A stretch of 64,000 bases of DNA from Nostoc sp. 106C. Lineage in GTDB: Bacteria; Cyanobacteriota; Cyanobacteriia; Cyanobacteriales; Nostocaceae. The stretch covers positions 62,001 to 126,000 of the forward strand of contig NZ_MTAW01000235.1 of assembly GCF_002154725.1 (NCBI RefSeq). Reading direction: 5' to 3'. The position numbers and the translations under genes are program-made. Positions 9,499-18,179 of the stretch are shown here, in pieces (positions within the stretch are counted from its first letter, which is position 1; each line of letters starts with the position of its first letter). Under the pieces are notes generated by a model. The model was given only the letters and a program-made list of their open reading frames with translations. It was not told where the DNA came from and did no database searches.

Positions 9499-10179
9499 AT
9501 GAGTGATTCCCACAGTAAAGAAGTATCAAATTTTTGCCTTGAAGGCAGGTTTATAGACTTTATACTTAAGGATGGGTATAAGCTCAAAGGCTTGCAGATA
9601 TGGACTGCTGAAGGTGAATGCTATGTAAAACTTGCTAAACATTTAAGGTTTGCTTTTGACTTGCGTCTACCGCCAGGTACTTGGCTACAAATTGTGGGTA
9701 AAAAGAAACACGAATCTGCAACAGGCAAAGTCACACTGAAAGCTGAACGGGTGATGGCAGCACGGGCAGATGTAGACAATGACAGAATTACACAGATGGG
9801 AATTCCTTCACCAATCTCTCAGCCACAGCAACCCTCATTGACTAGCAAAGGCAACGCAAAATCAACTAAGGCTAAAAGCACGATTTTGGTGTGTCAAAAA
9901 TCTGATTGCATGAAACGCGGTGGTAAAGCAGTTTGTCAGGCTTTGGAAGCAGCTTTGAGCGATCGCGGTTTAGAAGACCAAGTTACCATCAAAGGTACTG
10001 GCTGCATGAAAAACTGCAAAGCTGGGCCTAACCTAGTAATGCCAGATAAAACTCGCTACAGCCGTATTCAAGCTGGACAAGTTCCCGCACTCATGGATAA
10101 ACATTTTGCCGACAAGAGCGAAGAACACCAGTCAGATCATCACAAGGAAATAGTTATACCTGTAGCGATCAACAGTTAA
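9499..10179 (+). CDS. (2Fe-2S) ferredoxin-domain protein (thioredoxin-like ferredoxin fold)
   Basis: A 226-aa protein. The C-terminal half (about residues 130-205) is a thioredoxin-like [2Fe-2S] ferredoxin domain with four spaced cysteines (VCQKSDC, then about 40 residues later GTGCMKNC followed by KAGPNLVM). The N-terminal 90 residues are an uncharacterised beta-rich domain (FCLEGRFIDFILKDGYKLKG). The ATG at 9499 is preferred over a GTG at 9490 because AGGTG stands 6 nt before it. The family carries electrons or is a cluster-binding module; no partner is identifiable beyond the small gene upstream. A hydrophilic Ser/Pro/Lys linker joins the halves. Confidence 0.8.
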   Translation: MSDSHSKEVSNFCLEGRFIDFILKDGYKLKGLQIWTAEGECYVKLAKHLRFAFDLRLPPGTWLQIVGKKKHESATGKVTLKAERVMAARADVDNDRITQMGIPSPISQPQQPSLTSKGNAKSTKAKSTILVCQKSDCMKRGGKAVCQALEAALSDRGLEDQVTIKGTGCMKNCKAGPNLVMPDKTRYSRIQAGQVPALMDKHFADKSEEHQSDHHKEIVIPVAINS

Positions 10180-10927
10180 TTAAATAACTACTCTTTAATG
10201 AGAGAATATAATCAGAAATTTTTTGTGTTCCCTTTTGATTCTCTACTGTCAGTTTTTACAAGATATTTGTAAAAATAATTGTTGAGTGCGATTAATCATC
10301 ATAGGCGAAGAAGTTTGTAGTCAAGACTTGATTGCTTACTACGTAACCTGAGTTCGGATTAAGCCAGAAGCTAAAAAGCTTATTGTGTATAGATTGAGAA
10401 AAATTCTAAGTCGTAAAAGAAGTGATTAAAGTGGAATCGTTGCGTCAATAAGGTTTACAAATGAGATTAATATCAACAACATGCCTTATTGAGAATATAT
10501 GAAAACCAAGCTTCAGACCGGACAACGCAAAATCAAAGGGTTTGAGGATTTCTTATCCCGAGCTCAGGTTACGTATTGTTAAAATTGCCGAGGTAAAATT
10601 TCAACAACCAATAAATATAAGTGCACGCAATGAATCAGCTGTGTGCATTTTTAGTTGCAAATCACGCCTGATGTTCAATACTTCTTTGTCTCCAGAGTGG
10701 CGAACAAGAGGTATAGCACTGAGGCTGTTCCCTATCTTGTTGAACGACAAAAGTTGTTTGGATTGGTAAAAACCAGGCGTAAGCGCCATCGCGAGATTGA
10801 CGCTTACACCCAACAAATTTGGGCAAAATCTTCTTAAGTTGACACCAATGGGGAACGCCTGCCGTAGGATGCCCGAAGGGCTGTAGGGCGAACGCAATGA
10901 CAAGTGTTTAACTAGACATGATATAAT
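10180..10927. other. Accessory intergenic region with MITE-like element
   Basis: About 750 bp without a convincing gene; small open frames on both strands have no family resemblance. It holds the inverted-repeat element at 10346-10569 and, near 10850-10895, a GC-rich repeat fragment (GCCTGCCGTAGG, GCCCGAAGGGC) of a type commonly scattered in Nostoc genomes. Confidence 0.55.
10346..10569. mobile_element. MITE-like element, possibly IS982-derived
   Basis: Terminal inverted repeats of 18 bp match at 15 positions: ACCTGAGTTCGGATTAAG at 10346-10363 and the complement of ACCTGAGCTCGGGATAAG at 10552-10569. Both ends are flanked by the identical hexamer TACGTA (10340-10345 and 10570-10575), as expected for a target duplication, although that hexamer is itself palindromic. 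The 188-bp interior has no transposase frame. Ends beginning with ACC and duplications of this size fit the IS982 family from general knowledge; that assignment is an inference. Confidence 0.6.
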
Positions 10928-12547
10928 TTATGATTTTAACTTCCATAGAGATAGATTTTTCTTGAAAACTGAAACTATATTCCAGTTGTGTTCTTTTTTG
11001 AAGGTAGCTTGTAATTTTTCAGAAGCATTGAGGAAAAATACATCACTGAAAGTATCAGGAATTTCTTTAATATCTGTTCCGGAAAATAATTGAAATTTTG
11101 TTTGTGGTTCTAGAAGGTAACTTAGAGATAATACATTTCCCCAACCCCAATCTTGATTACATTGCGCACAAATAATTAATGGATTGGGAGATTGCTTAAT
11201 AATATTTACCATAGAAATATTATCTGTATTATAAGCTTTATTCCACCAAGCTTTTTTCGGTAAAATAATCACACATGATATTATTTGCATACAAATTAAG
11301 CCAACCAGCAATAGCCTCCACAAGTGCTTACGTATTCTTATATCTGGAGATAAGATAGTTTTTTGGGCAAATAAATAAGCTATAGCTAAATGGCATCCTA
11401 AAAAAACAGGAATTGAATATCTCGGATTGATAGAACGAATCCCGCCAAAAATTACATCGGGTATAGCTTGAGTTAGTGCTGTCAATAAAATTAATATTAA
11501 AATAAAAGACCAAGTTGTCTTAGGAGTTTTACGACACAGTAAATAAACTGCATAAAATAATAAAATTACTAAAAGTCTAATGATTAAAAACCAGAGATTA
11601 TTTTGTAGCTTATTTGGGTAACTATACTCGGCTGTAATATCAAAAAAAATCCGTGCCCAGTGAATCTGCCATGCATCTACTAAATCATGTAGTGGAAGAC
11701 TATATTTTGCCCATTCTATCGTCTCTTGAACTTTGTCTGATTGGGTAATAATTAAAAATAACCAAGGAAGAAAAGGTAATATTCCAGCTACTAATGCACT
11801 CAGATAAGCAATTAATATTCTCCTAGTTCGGATTGCTTGATTTACAGCTAGATAAATCCCTTGTCCAATCGCTACTAAACCAAATAATAAATGTGTGTAT
11901 AATCCCAGGAATAAACTTACAGAATAAATGGCCCAACTGAATTTTGTATTCAACCTTATTGCTCTGAGCAATGCGGCACTAGATACCAAGATAGCTAGTG
12001 TATGCAAACTATACATTCTTGCTTCTTGAGCATACACAAGATGAAATGGTGATACAGCTATAAAGGCAATTGCTACTAAAGCGACAATTTTTGATTGAAA
12101 TAATTCCTGGCATAGCCAATAGAGAGTAGGCAAAACTAATAAACTTATAAATGCAGAAAAACTTCTTGTGGCTGCGACTGTACTTCCAAAGCACTGCACC
12201 CACAAATTTGTAAGAACAAAATATAGGGGTGGATGCTTTGGATCTTCTATCGCTAAACCTTTAACAGTATCTATGATAGTTTTACCAACACCAGGACTTT
12301 GATATTTCTCTAATAAAGTTTCAGCAGTTAATATTTGACTATTAACTACTTCCTGCATTAAATCTGCTTTTGTATGACCATAAATTCTTAAATAAGTAAA
12401 TGTTTCATCTGCCCAAGATATTTTTCCATCAAGATTAATAAATCTCAGCAAAATACCTATGACTATCAAAACCATAGTTAGCAGCTTGAAACTATTCAAG
12501 AATAAATCATCATTTTTTCTTTGAATCGTTTTAGATGAGTCAGACAT
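10928..12547 (-). CDS. GT39-type membrane glycosyltransferase
   Basis: A 539-aa polytopic membrane protein with roughly 11-13 hydrophobic segments. Near the N-terminus after the first helix is the acidic W-A-D-E-T motif (about residue 46-50), later DPKHPPLYF and YAQEARMYSL, which are the landmarks of family 39 / ArnT-like glycosyltransferases that take sugar from a polyprenyl-phosphate donor. Acceptor unknown. The last ~100 residues form a soluble domain. Compared with its neighbours the gene is conspicuously AT-rich, contains no GCGATCGC site that I could see, and lies beside a MITE, so recent acquisition is possible. It is 65 bp downstream of the phn operon but probably unrelated. Confidence 0.75.
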   Translation of the reverse strand: MSDSSKTIQRKNDDLFLNSFKLLTMVLIVIGILLRFINLDGKISWADETFTYLRIYGHTKADLMQEVVNSQILTAETLLEKYQSPGVGKTIIDTVKGLAIEDPKHPPLYFVLTNLWVQCFGSTVAATRSFSAFISLLVLPTLYWLCQELFQSKIVALVAIAFIAVSPFHLVYAQEARMYSLHTLAILVSSAALLRAIRLNTKFSWAIYSVSLFLGLYTHLLFGLVAIGQGIYLAVNQAIRTRRILIAYLSALVAGILPFLPWLFLIITQSDKVQETIEWAKYSLPLHDLVDAWQIHWARIFFDITAEYSYPNKLQNNLWFLIIRLLVILLFYAVYLLCRKTPKTTWSFILILILLTALTQAIPDVIFGGIRSINPRYSIPVFLGCHLAIAYLFAQKTILSPDIRIRKHLWRLLLVGLICMQIISCVIILPKKAWWNKAYNTDNISMVNIIKQSPNPLIICAQCNQDWGWGNVLSLSYLLEPQTKFQLFSGTDIKEIPDTFSDVFFLNASEKLQATFKKEHNWNIVSVFKKNLSLWKLKS

Positions 12548-12612
12548 GAAAACAGAATATCATCATAAATAATGATTTTCAGCTTATACCAATTTACTGC
12601 ATATTTGCGTGA

Positions 12613-13407
12613 CTACATCGAATCGAGGCGACGACGTAGTTGGCTACTAAAAGCATCAATTACCGTCACAACTACCAGCAACACCAACATCATGGTTGTA
12701 GCCTTGTTGTACTCAAAACCGTCAATGTAACTTTTCAATTGAAAGCCAATTCCACCTGCGCCAACTACACCTAACACAGAAGCAGCACGGATATTGTACT
12801 CAAACATCCATATGGTATAACCTAACCCCAATGGCAGTACTTGGGGTAAGATTCCGTATTGAGCAATTTGGAACCTGGATGCTCCCATCACTTCTAAAGA
12901 TTCTATTGAACGAGCGTTAACCGCTTCGATCGCTTGTTGATAGAATTTTGCTAAGTAGCCGATAGTATAAATTCCCAAAGCTAAGGTTCCTGCGGGTGCC
13001 CCTAGTCCAGTTGCGGCGACAAAAATTAGACCAAGGATAATCGAAGGAACAGAACGCACAGCGTTTTGCAATAAATTGGCTAACCATTGCAACCATTGCG
13101 GTGCAACATTGTTGGCGCTAGCCACAGCAATTGGCAAAGAAAGAATTGCCCCGATAGTCGTTCCCCAAAGCGACATCTGTACAGTTTCAATCAGTGCTTT
13201 AATCGCTATATCTAAAACTGTCGGATCTGGAGGGAATAACCTGGAGATGAAATCAGTAATGTAGGGCCAGCTGTTAGTAATTAAATTAAAATCGACCTTC
13301 AGTCCTTGTAAAGCCCAACTATAAACTACAACCGCAATCAACAGAATGATTAGGGGACTCACCCAAGGGTAGCGCCGGAAGAGATTTGAATTTAAGAAGT
13401 AATTCAT
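12613..13407 (-). CDS. phnE: Phosphonate/phosphite-type ABC transporter permease
   Basis: A 264-aa inner-membrane permease with about six helices. The ABC-docking EAA-like loop is visible as EVMGASRFQIAQYGILPQ. I use ATG 13407 (MNYFLNSNLF), which leaves 23 bp after phnC; a TTG at 13467 would overlap phnC and lacks a ribosome site. It forms, with PhnC and PhnD, an importer of phosphonate, phosphite or a related oxyanion. There is no phosphonate lyase or dehydrogenase gene nearby to tell which substrate is used. Confidence 0.88.
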   Translation of the reverse strand: MNYFLNSNLFRRYPWVSPLIILLIAVVVYSWALQGLKVDFNLITNSWPYITDFISRLFPPDPTVLDIAIKALIETVQMSLWGTTIGAILSLPIAVASANNVAPQWLQWLANLLQNAVRSVPSIILGLIFVAATGLGAPAGTLALGIYTIGYLAKFYQQAIEAVNARSIESLEVMGASRFQIAQYGILPQVLPLGLGYTIWMFEYNIRAASVLGVVGAGGIGFQLKSYIDGFEYNKATTMMLVLLVVVTVIDAFSSQLRRRLDSM

Positions 13408-13430
13408 GATTTGTACTTGCGCTGAAAACT

Positions 13431-14159
13431 CTACACTTGGGAAAATTTCGCTTGCAGGTTGTCGCAAGGGCCATTGTAAACAATGCGTCCCGCATCGATA
13501 ACGATCGCTCTTTGGGCATATTCTGCTGCTATCCCCAAATCATGCAAAACTGCCACAATTGTCATGCCTTGCTGGGAGTGTAATTCTGATAAAGTCTGCA
13601 TCACCTGTTGACACGCGATCGCATCCAACCCAGTTATCGGTTCGTCGGCTAAGAGAATTTGTGGTGATTGAATTAAAGCACGGGCGATCGCAACTCGTTG
13701 TTGTTGTCCACCGCTGAGTTGACTGGTTTTTTGATTGGCTAACTCTTTTAAACCCAACTGTTCCAATAACTCTAATGCCAATAGGCGATCGTGTTTAGGA
13801 AATCCAAATAGAGTTTGCCAAGTTGTTCTAGTATCGAGGCGTCCACACAATACATTTTCGATTGCTGATAATTGCCGAATTAATCCGCCACCTTGAAACA
13901 ACATCCCGACATCACGCCGTATTGCTGGTAGTGTGCGGGGAGCCAATGTTACACCATTAATCTGGATTTTTCCCCGCACTAATGGAACTAATCCCACAAG
14001 CGATCGCAGTAAGGTAGATTTACCAGCACCATTGAGTCCCAGCAACACTACAAATTCACCCCGCTTAATCTGACAATTTATACCGTTAAGAATGGGGCGA
14101 TTTAGAGCAGCAGCATAAGCTGTCTCTAAGTTGTGACACTCAATTACGTAATCTCTCAT
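13431..14159 (-). CDS. phnC: Phosphonate/phosphite-type ABC transporter ATPase
   Basis: A 242-aa ATP-binding subunit. Walker A GLNGAGKST (about residue 43-51), Q-loop region MLFQGGGLI, signature LSGGQQQRVAIARAL, Walker B ILLADEP and the switch His in VAVLHD are all present. The GLIRQLSAIENVLCG stretch is typical of PhnC. Peripheral at the cytoplasmic face of PhnE. Middle gene of phnD-phnC-phnE, 74 bp after phnD. ATG start. Intact. Confidence 0.92.
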   Translation of the reverse strand: MRDYVIECHNLETAYAAALNRPILNGINCQIKRGEFVVLLGLNGAGKSTLLRSLVGLVPLVRGKIQINGVTLAPRTLPAIRRDVGMLFQGGGLIRQLSAIENVLCGRLDTRTTWQTLFGFPKHDRLLALELLEQLGLKELANQKTSQLSGGQQQRVAIARALIQSPQILLADEPITGLDAIACQQVMQTLSELHSQQGMTIVAVLHDLGIAAEYAQRAIVIDAGRIVYNGPCDNLQAKFSQV

Positions 14160-14233
14160 CCCTAGATCAATCTCGCTAACAGTTATTAATACTTAACAGT
14201 TGTCAGCCTGATTACTGACAACTGTTAACTTAA

Positions 14234-15208
14234 TTAAGGGGCAATACCAACACGTGTGAGTGCATCCCGGATGGGGGCTAAATGACGATTGTGATCTACT
14301 CTCACTAACTCTGTAGAGTTATACAAGTTGCGTAGTAGCGGATTATTTTGTGACTGATTTAACTTGAGTAGAGCGTTAATAATTCTTTCGCGATCGGGGG
14401 CTGGAACGTCATCATCAATGGCGATACCGTGAGCAGGTACACCAGGAATTCTATGCAGCACCCGCAACTTACTTGTTTCTTCTGGTGTAATATACGGCGA
14501 ATTCAGTGCATATTCTGATACTACAGCCACATCTGCCTGACCCCGAACAACGGCTTGCAATGCTTTACTGTAATTGCCACCGTAACTAATTTGACCGAAG
14601 AAACCACCCAAGCGATCGCTACTCTGTACAAATCCCTGTTTCACCAATTCACCTACGGGGAAAATAAACCCTGAACCAGAAGTAGGAGAAGTAAACGCCA
14701 TTTTTTTACCCCGCAGTTGTTCTAGGGTTGCTTTGGCGTTATTCCTTGTTTTCAAAATGCTATTGTTAGGGACAACAAATACTGAGCTATAAGTGTATCT
14801 TCCTGAATAATTTTCACGCACTTCAGCTAGATACAAGCGAGCATTCGCCAATTGTTCTGCCTTCAAGGCCGGACGGCTACTCAAGAAAGCCACATCAGCC
14901 CGATTTGCTCTTAATGCTTCTACCGCAGCAGTATCATCGCCTACCTGCGCTTTGACTGGTATTCCCAGTTCTTTAGACAAAAATGCACCTACAGAATTCG
15001 CCTTATTTTGCAAATCTGTGGAATCAGCTCTGCTAGGAAAAACTACTGTCAAAGTCTTCAGTTTTTGGGCAAGCAAAGTTGGTAGTTGTTGATTAAAAGT
15101 GGAATTAGTAGTAGTCGCTTTTACTTCTCCAAATGTGCTGATTTCTAAACCTGCAAGCGCTACAAATACAGCCCCAGCACCCAACAAGCCCTTTATCCTC
15201 ACACTCAT
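14234..15208 (-). CDS. phnD: Phosphate/phosphite/phosphonate-binding periplasmic protein
   Basis: A 324-aa periplasmic binding protein. The N-terminal hydrophobic segment (residues 8-24) is a signal peptide; the mature domain has the PhnD-type core LKTLTVVFPSRADS, ADVAFLSSRPAL and TSPTSGSGFIFPVGELVKQG. ATG with GGAGAG 8 nt upstream. First gene of the importer operon. Substrate could be a phosphonate, phosphite or phosphate; the sequence alone does not say. Regulation by the Pho system is plausible for such operons, but I could not find a convincing pair of Pho-box octamers in the upstream 120 bp. Confidence 0.88.
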   Translation of the reverse strand: MSVRIKGLLGAGAVFVALAGLEISTFGEVKATTTNSTFNQQLPTLLAQKLKTLTVVFPSRADSTDLQNKANSVGAFLSKELGIPVKAQVGDDTAAVEALRANRADVAFLSSRPALKAEQLANARLYLAEVRENYSGRYTYSSVFVVPNNSILKTRNNAKATLEQLRGKKMAFTSPTSGSGFIFPVGELVKQGFVQSSDRLGGFFGQISYGGNYSKALQAVVRGQADVAVVSEYALNSPYITPEETSKLRVLHRIPGVPAHGIAIDDDVPAPDRERIINALLKLNQSQNNPLLRNLYNSTELVRVDHNRHLAPIRDALTRVGIAP

Positions 15209-15426
15209 TGCTCACTCTCCATTAGTAAGGATTCTCAATATTTTTGCAAATTAGTTGCAACTAGCTTAATAAAGCAATCTAGGCTTTTTAAGAATAAAAG
15301 TCAATATGAGATGTGTAGCGATTCGCTAATGAAGCTCATAGACTGAAGCCGCAGGTTCATCAATGAAGCAGAGTTACTTTGGCTGGGAAAGATAAGTAAA
15401 CGTTAGTGAAAATCACACATAAATAA

Positions 15427-15864
15427 ATGTCTCAACACCAACAGCCAAATTCCGCCTCCGATTCCCCCTCCTCGCTTGCGGGGAGGGGGTTAGGGGGTGG
15501 GGTTCCTTGGCAAACTTCGCCAAAACTCTGGGAGAAACTTAAGCCATTAGCACGACAGATGCGGTGTGAACCGACACTTGCAGAAGAGAAGCTATGGCAG
15601 AAGTTGAAATCTAAGCAACTTCTAGGTTTTAAGTTTCGCCGCCAGCATGTAATTGATCGCTTTATTGTAGATTTTTACTGTGGGGAAGCGTATTTAGTTG
15701 TTGAAGTGGATGGTGGAATTCACGACTATACCCAATAAGAAGATGCAATTCGTCAAGAATTTTTAGAAAGTCTTGGATTGCGGGTGGTGCGCTTGAAAAA
15801 TGAGGATGTTTTAAATTCAATTGATGGGGCGTTAGAAAAGATTGCGCATAGGTTGCAAAGTTGA
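15427..15864 (+). pseudogene. DUF559 (Vsr-like) endonuclease gene, interrupted by a stop codon
   Basis: The frame opens at ATG 15427, reads a DUF559 domain (LWQKLKSKQLLGFKFRRQH, DRFIVDFYCG, VVEVDGGIHD) and hits TAA at 15736-15738, right after HDYTQ. The same frame continues for 42 more codons with the expected C-terminal half (AIRQEFLESLGLRVVRLKNE) and ends at TGA 15862-15864. One substitution in that codon would restore a protein of about 145 aa. The family is related to very-short-patch repair and restriction-type nucleases, with the D and E-x-D residues kept. Residues 13-27 are encoded by the left arm of the inverted repeat that encloses the gene. Confidence 0.8.
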
Positions 15865-15907
15865 TAGCACCCCACCCCCAACCCCCTCCCCGCAAGCGAG
15901 GAGGGGG
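15464..15907. mobile_element. Inverted-repeat-bounded DUF559 cassette
   Basis: The left arm at 15464-15503 and the right arm at about 15869-15907 are inverted copies of a ~40-bp GC-rich sequence differing by one inserted base; the outer 28 bases are identical. Each arm is itself a hairpin (CCCCCTCC / GGAGGGGG around a 10-nt loop). Between them lies little but the DUF559 frame. No convincing target-site duplication flanks it. The organisation suggests a small non-autonomous or nuclease-mobilised repeat unit. Confidence 0.5.
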
Positions 15908-15960
15908 CTAATGACGTAGTTGAGATTATGTATAATTACTGCTTCTACTAGTACTAATAA

Positions 15961-16386
15961 ATGTCAAATAATACTCATTGGATATATATCGTTTTTTTCT
16001 TTGCACTTAACTTTGTAGGCATGACTCTTCTATTCCGTCATGACTGGAGTCGCCTCGCTCAACTCTACCGCACCTATGAAGAGCCACCACCAAATTTCTG
16101 GCGGATGGAAAGCGGTGCTGTGGGTTTGGTGTATTACAAAGGAACTTTGAATGTAGGTATAACACGTCAAGGGCTTTACTTGAGTATCTTTCCTTTGTTT
16201 AGCTTTGGGCTTCCGCCGTTGCTAATTCCTTGGAGTGCGATTAGGAAAATTGAACCAGCTAACCAACTATTTGTAGAACGGTTTCGTTTGTATCTCAGTT
16301 CGCCAGAGATCAAGCTGATTTTGAGGAAAGATGTTTTGGAACCAGCTAAGGAATATTTAGCAGCACAGGGGTTTGAGTGGGTTTAA
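15961..16386 (+). CDS. Conserved hypothetical membrane-anchored protein
   Basis: A 141-aa protein with one clear N-terminal membrane helix (residues 8-24, IYIVFFFALNFVGMTLLF) and a second hydrophobic stretch around residues 78-95 (SIFPLFSFGLPPLLIPWSAI). The rest is a small beta-rich domain resembling PH-like or bacterial PH-domain folds (GLYLSIFP, W-SAIRKIE, then LYLSSPEIKLILRK), which is inference from pattern only. I do not recognise a named family. Its start at ATG 15961 lacks an obvious Shine-Dalgarno. It stands alone after the DUF559 element. Confidence 0.6.
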   Translation: MSNNTHWIYIVFFFALNFVGMTLLFRHDWSRLAQLYRTYEEPPPNFWRMESGAVGLVYYKGTLNVGITRQGLYLSIFPLFSFGLPPLLIPWSAIRKIEPANQLFVERFRLYLSSPEIKLILRKDVLEPAKEYLAAQGFEWV

Positions 16387-16492
16387 AAGAATGCACAGAG
16401 GAGGGCGATCGCATTTAATATTGCATTTAATATAGTTTGCATAACAATCGCTCCCCTTGTTTGTGGCGCTAACTTAAACTAATTCTGCGTTA

Positions 16493-16975
16493 CTAGAAGG
16501 CAAACTTTACGCCATATTTTGTGATGGCAATTTCAATGGCTTTTTCGATATCGGCGGGATTGGGAGGAGTCAAAAGATTGCGTTCTTCTTCATTCAAAGG
16601 CAGGTTGATTGGCTGTCCTACTTCTGCGAAAAATAGTTCAGGGCCTGATGGTGCGATCCAAGCAAGAATTTTTGCTGGCGTTGAACCGATGTTCTTAAAA
16701 GCATGGTTCTGATTTTTGTGAAAGTGGAGATACATTCCCGGAGTGGCGATGATAGTTTGGTCGTCAAGCTGGTACTCAACCTTACCCTCAACAATATAGT
16801 GCGCTTCATCCGCTTCAGCATGATTATGGGGTGGTGTAGCGCTTTGCGGTTGCAATACCATTTCCACTAGTCCATATTTTCCACCTGTATCTTCCCCGCT
16901 ATCCAGAAAGGTGTAGAAGTCACCCAGCACCAAATATGTGGAACCTTTACCTGGCTGAACTATTGTGGTTGTCAT
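16493..16975 (-). CDS. Cupin-domain protein
   Basis: A 160-aa single-domain cupin. Motif 1 is visible at about residues 50-70 (PPHNHAEADEAHYIVEGKVEY, read as P-H-N-H then E then Y-I-V-E-G) and motif 2 as PGMYLHFHKNQNHAFKN, giving His/Glu metal ligands. Cupins of this form are often dioxygenases, isomerases or small-molecule sensors; the substrate is not predictable. ATG with GGAGAAT 5 nt upstream. Cytosolic. It is separated from RidA by a 185-bp gap, so it is probably a single transcription unit. Confidence 0.8.
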   Translation of the reverse strand: MTTTIVQPGKGSTYLVLGDFYTFLDSGEDTGGKYGLVEMVLQPQSATPPHNHAEADEAHYIVEGKVEYQLDDQTIIATPGMYLHFHKNQNHAFKNIGSTPAKILAWIAPSGPELFFAEVGQPINLPLNEEERNLLTPPNPADIEKAIEIAITKYGVKFAF

Positions 16976-17161
16976 TATGATTCTCCTGTTTTTTGTTAAA
17001 CAGTCTGCATCTTCAATAGGTGTACTTTAATTCAACTGATATATTCTTCAGGTAGTTTTGAGATAATTATGCTTAAAGCAAGTTCAATCATGTTGATATA
17101 TAGATCAAAATCTCAAGATATTCTTTCCTACATCCTCCAACTTCTGCTATGTCAACCTTTA

Positions 17162-17557
17162 TTAACCAGGTATGACTGCGATACAATCAATCTCTACCAA
17201 CACATCCTTCGGTAACCGCGATACTTCCACACAAGCCCGCGCTGGTGCAGTATCCTCCGGAAAATATTTGGCATAAATCGCATTCACTGCCGCGAAATCA
17301 TTCATATCAGCGAGAAATACAGTGGTTTTAACCACATCTTTAAAACTTGCGCCCGCTGCTGTCAAAATAGCTTCCAAATTAGCGATTACTTGCTCAGTTT
17401 GCCTTTTCACATCATCAGTGTAGACAACCTGACCAATGCGGGGATCGATCGCAATTTGTCCAGCGACAAACACCATTTGACCAGAAGCCGCGATCGCTTG
17501 ATTATATGGCCCCACTGGTTCGGGTGCATTATCAGTACGAATAACAGTCTTACTCAT
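17162..17557 (-). CDS. ridA: RidA-family enamine/imine deaminase
   Basis: A 131-aa protein of the YjgF/YER057c/UK114 family. The conserved [12 protein letters not shown] start, the [10 protein letters not shown] strand and the [14 protein letters not shown] motif containing the active-site Arg are present. RidA hydrolyses reactive 2-aminoacrylate and related enamines/imines produced by PLP enzymes such as threonine dehydratase, releasing the keto acid. Length is the family norm. ATG with AGAAGAG upstream. It lies 44 bp after a Nudix gene on the same strand, and the two may be co-transcribed. Confidence 0.9.
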   Translation of the reverse strand: MSKTVIRTDNAPEPVGPYNQAIAASGQMVFVAGQIAIDPRIGQVVYTDDVKRQTEQVIANLEAILTAAGASFKDVVKTTVFLADMNDFAAVNAIYAKYFPEDTAPARACVEVSRLPKDVLVEIDCIAVIPG

Positions 17558-17601
17558 CTTCTCTTCTCTTTGCGCCCTCTGCGCCTCTGCGGTTCGTTAT
17601 C

Positions 17602-18042
17602 CTAACCCAATCTGGGACGTAACCCATAATGGCGATACTGCCAATAATCTCGCAGAATGCGATCGTGGTCAAAACATAAATTTCCAGGCACAAGCCATGA
17701 CTCAAAAATGCCGATATTCTTAGCATCATCACCTGCTTTTGGTTCACCCTTCGCAGTTGCTAAAAACACAATGCTAATCGTGTGCTGACGGGGATCGCGG
17801 CTGGGGTCAGAATATACCAAAAATTGTTCAATTAACTCCACCTGCAAACCCGTTTCTTCCTGGGCTTCTCGTTTCGCCGCCACTTCCACAGCTTCACCGT
17901 AATCTACAAAACCACCAGGAAGCGCCCAACCTAGAGGCGGATTATGTCTCTCAATTAACACTATAGGTAGATGAGGTCGATCTACTAATTCAATAATTAC
18001 ATCAACTGTTGGAGCAGGATTGCGGTAATTCATACGCAGCAT
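17602..18042 (-). CDS. Nudix hydrolase (ADP-ribose pyrophosphatase-like)
   Basis: A 146-aa Nudix protein. The box [17 protein letters not shown] followed by AQEETGLQ is complete (about residues 48-70), preceded by [13 protein letters not shown]. The pattern of N-terminal strand ([22 protein letters not shown]) and a Tyr-Ser-Asp-Pro element downstream ([15 protein letters not shown]) resembles ADP-ribose or NADH-type Nudix hydrolases rather than MutT. Either of two close ATG codons (18042 or 18033) could be used. Substrate uncertain. Confidence 0.78.
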   Translation of the reverse strand: MLRMNYRNPAPTVDVIIELVDRPHLPIVLIERHNPPLGWALPGGFVDYGEAVEVAAKREAQEETGLQVELIEQFLVYSDPSRDPRQHTISIVFLATAKGEPKAGDDAKNIGIFESWLVPGNLCFDHDRILRDYWQYRHYGLRPRLG

Positions 18043-18179
18043 TAAGTATTAAGTAGTAATTATGAGGTTTCATAGTGATTTGTTACATTCTGTACTTCTC
18101 TCACTATTGGCAGCTTCTAAACCAGGCCCTACCGTGATAAATTCGATGCGATCGCTTCCTCTACATCATCAAATTAAGT

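Noticed and set aside
10542-10903. Small frames on both strands near the MITE
   Set aside because: Include repeat translation (SPSGILRQAFPIG); no domain.
15209-15330. Possible Pho boxes upstream of phnD
   Set aside because: Only loose CTTAA-like matches; no pair of octamers with correct spacing.
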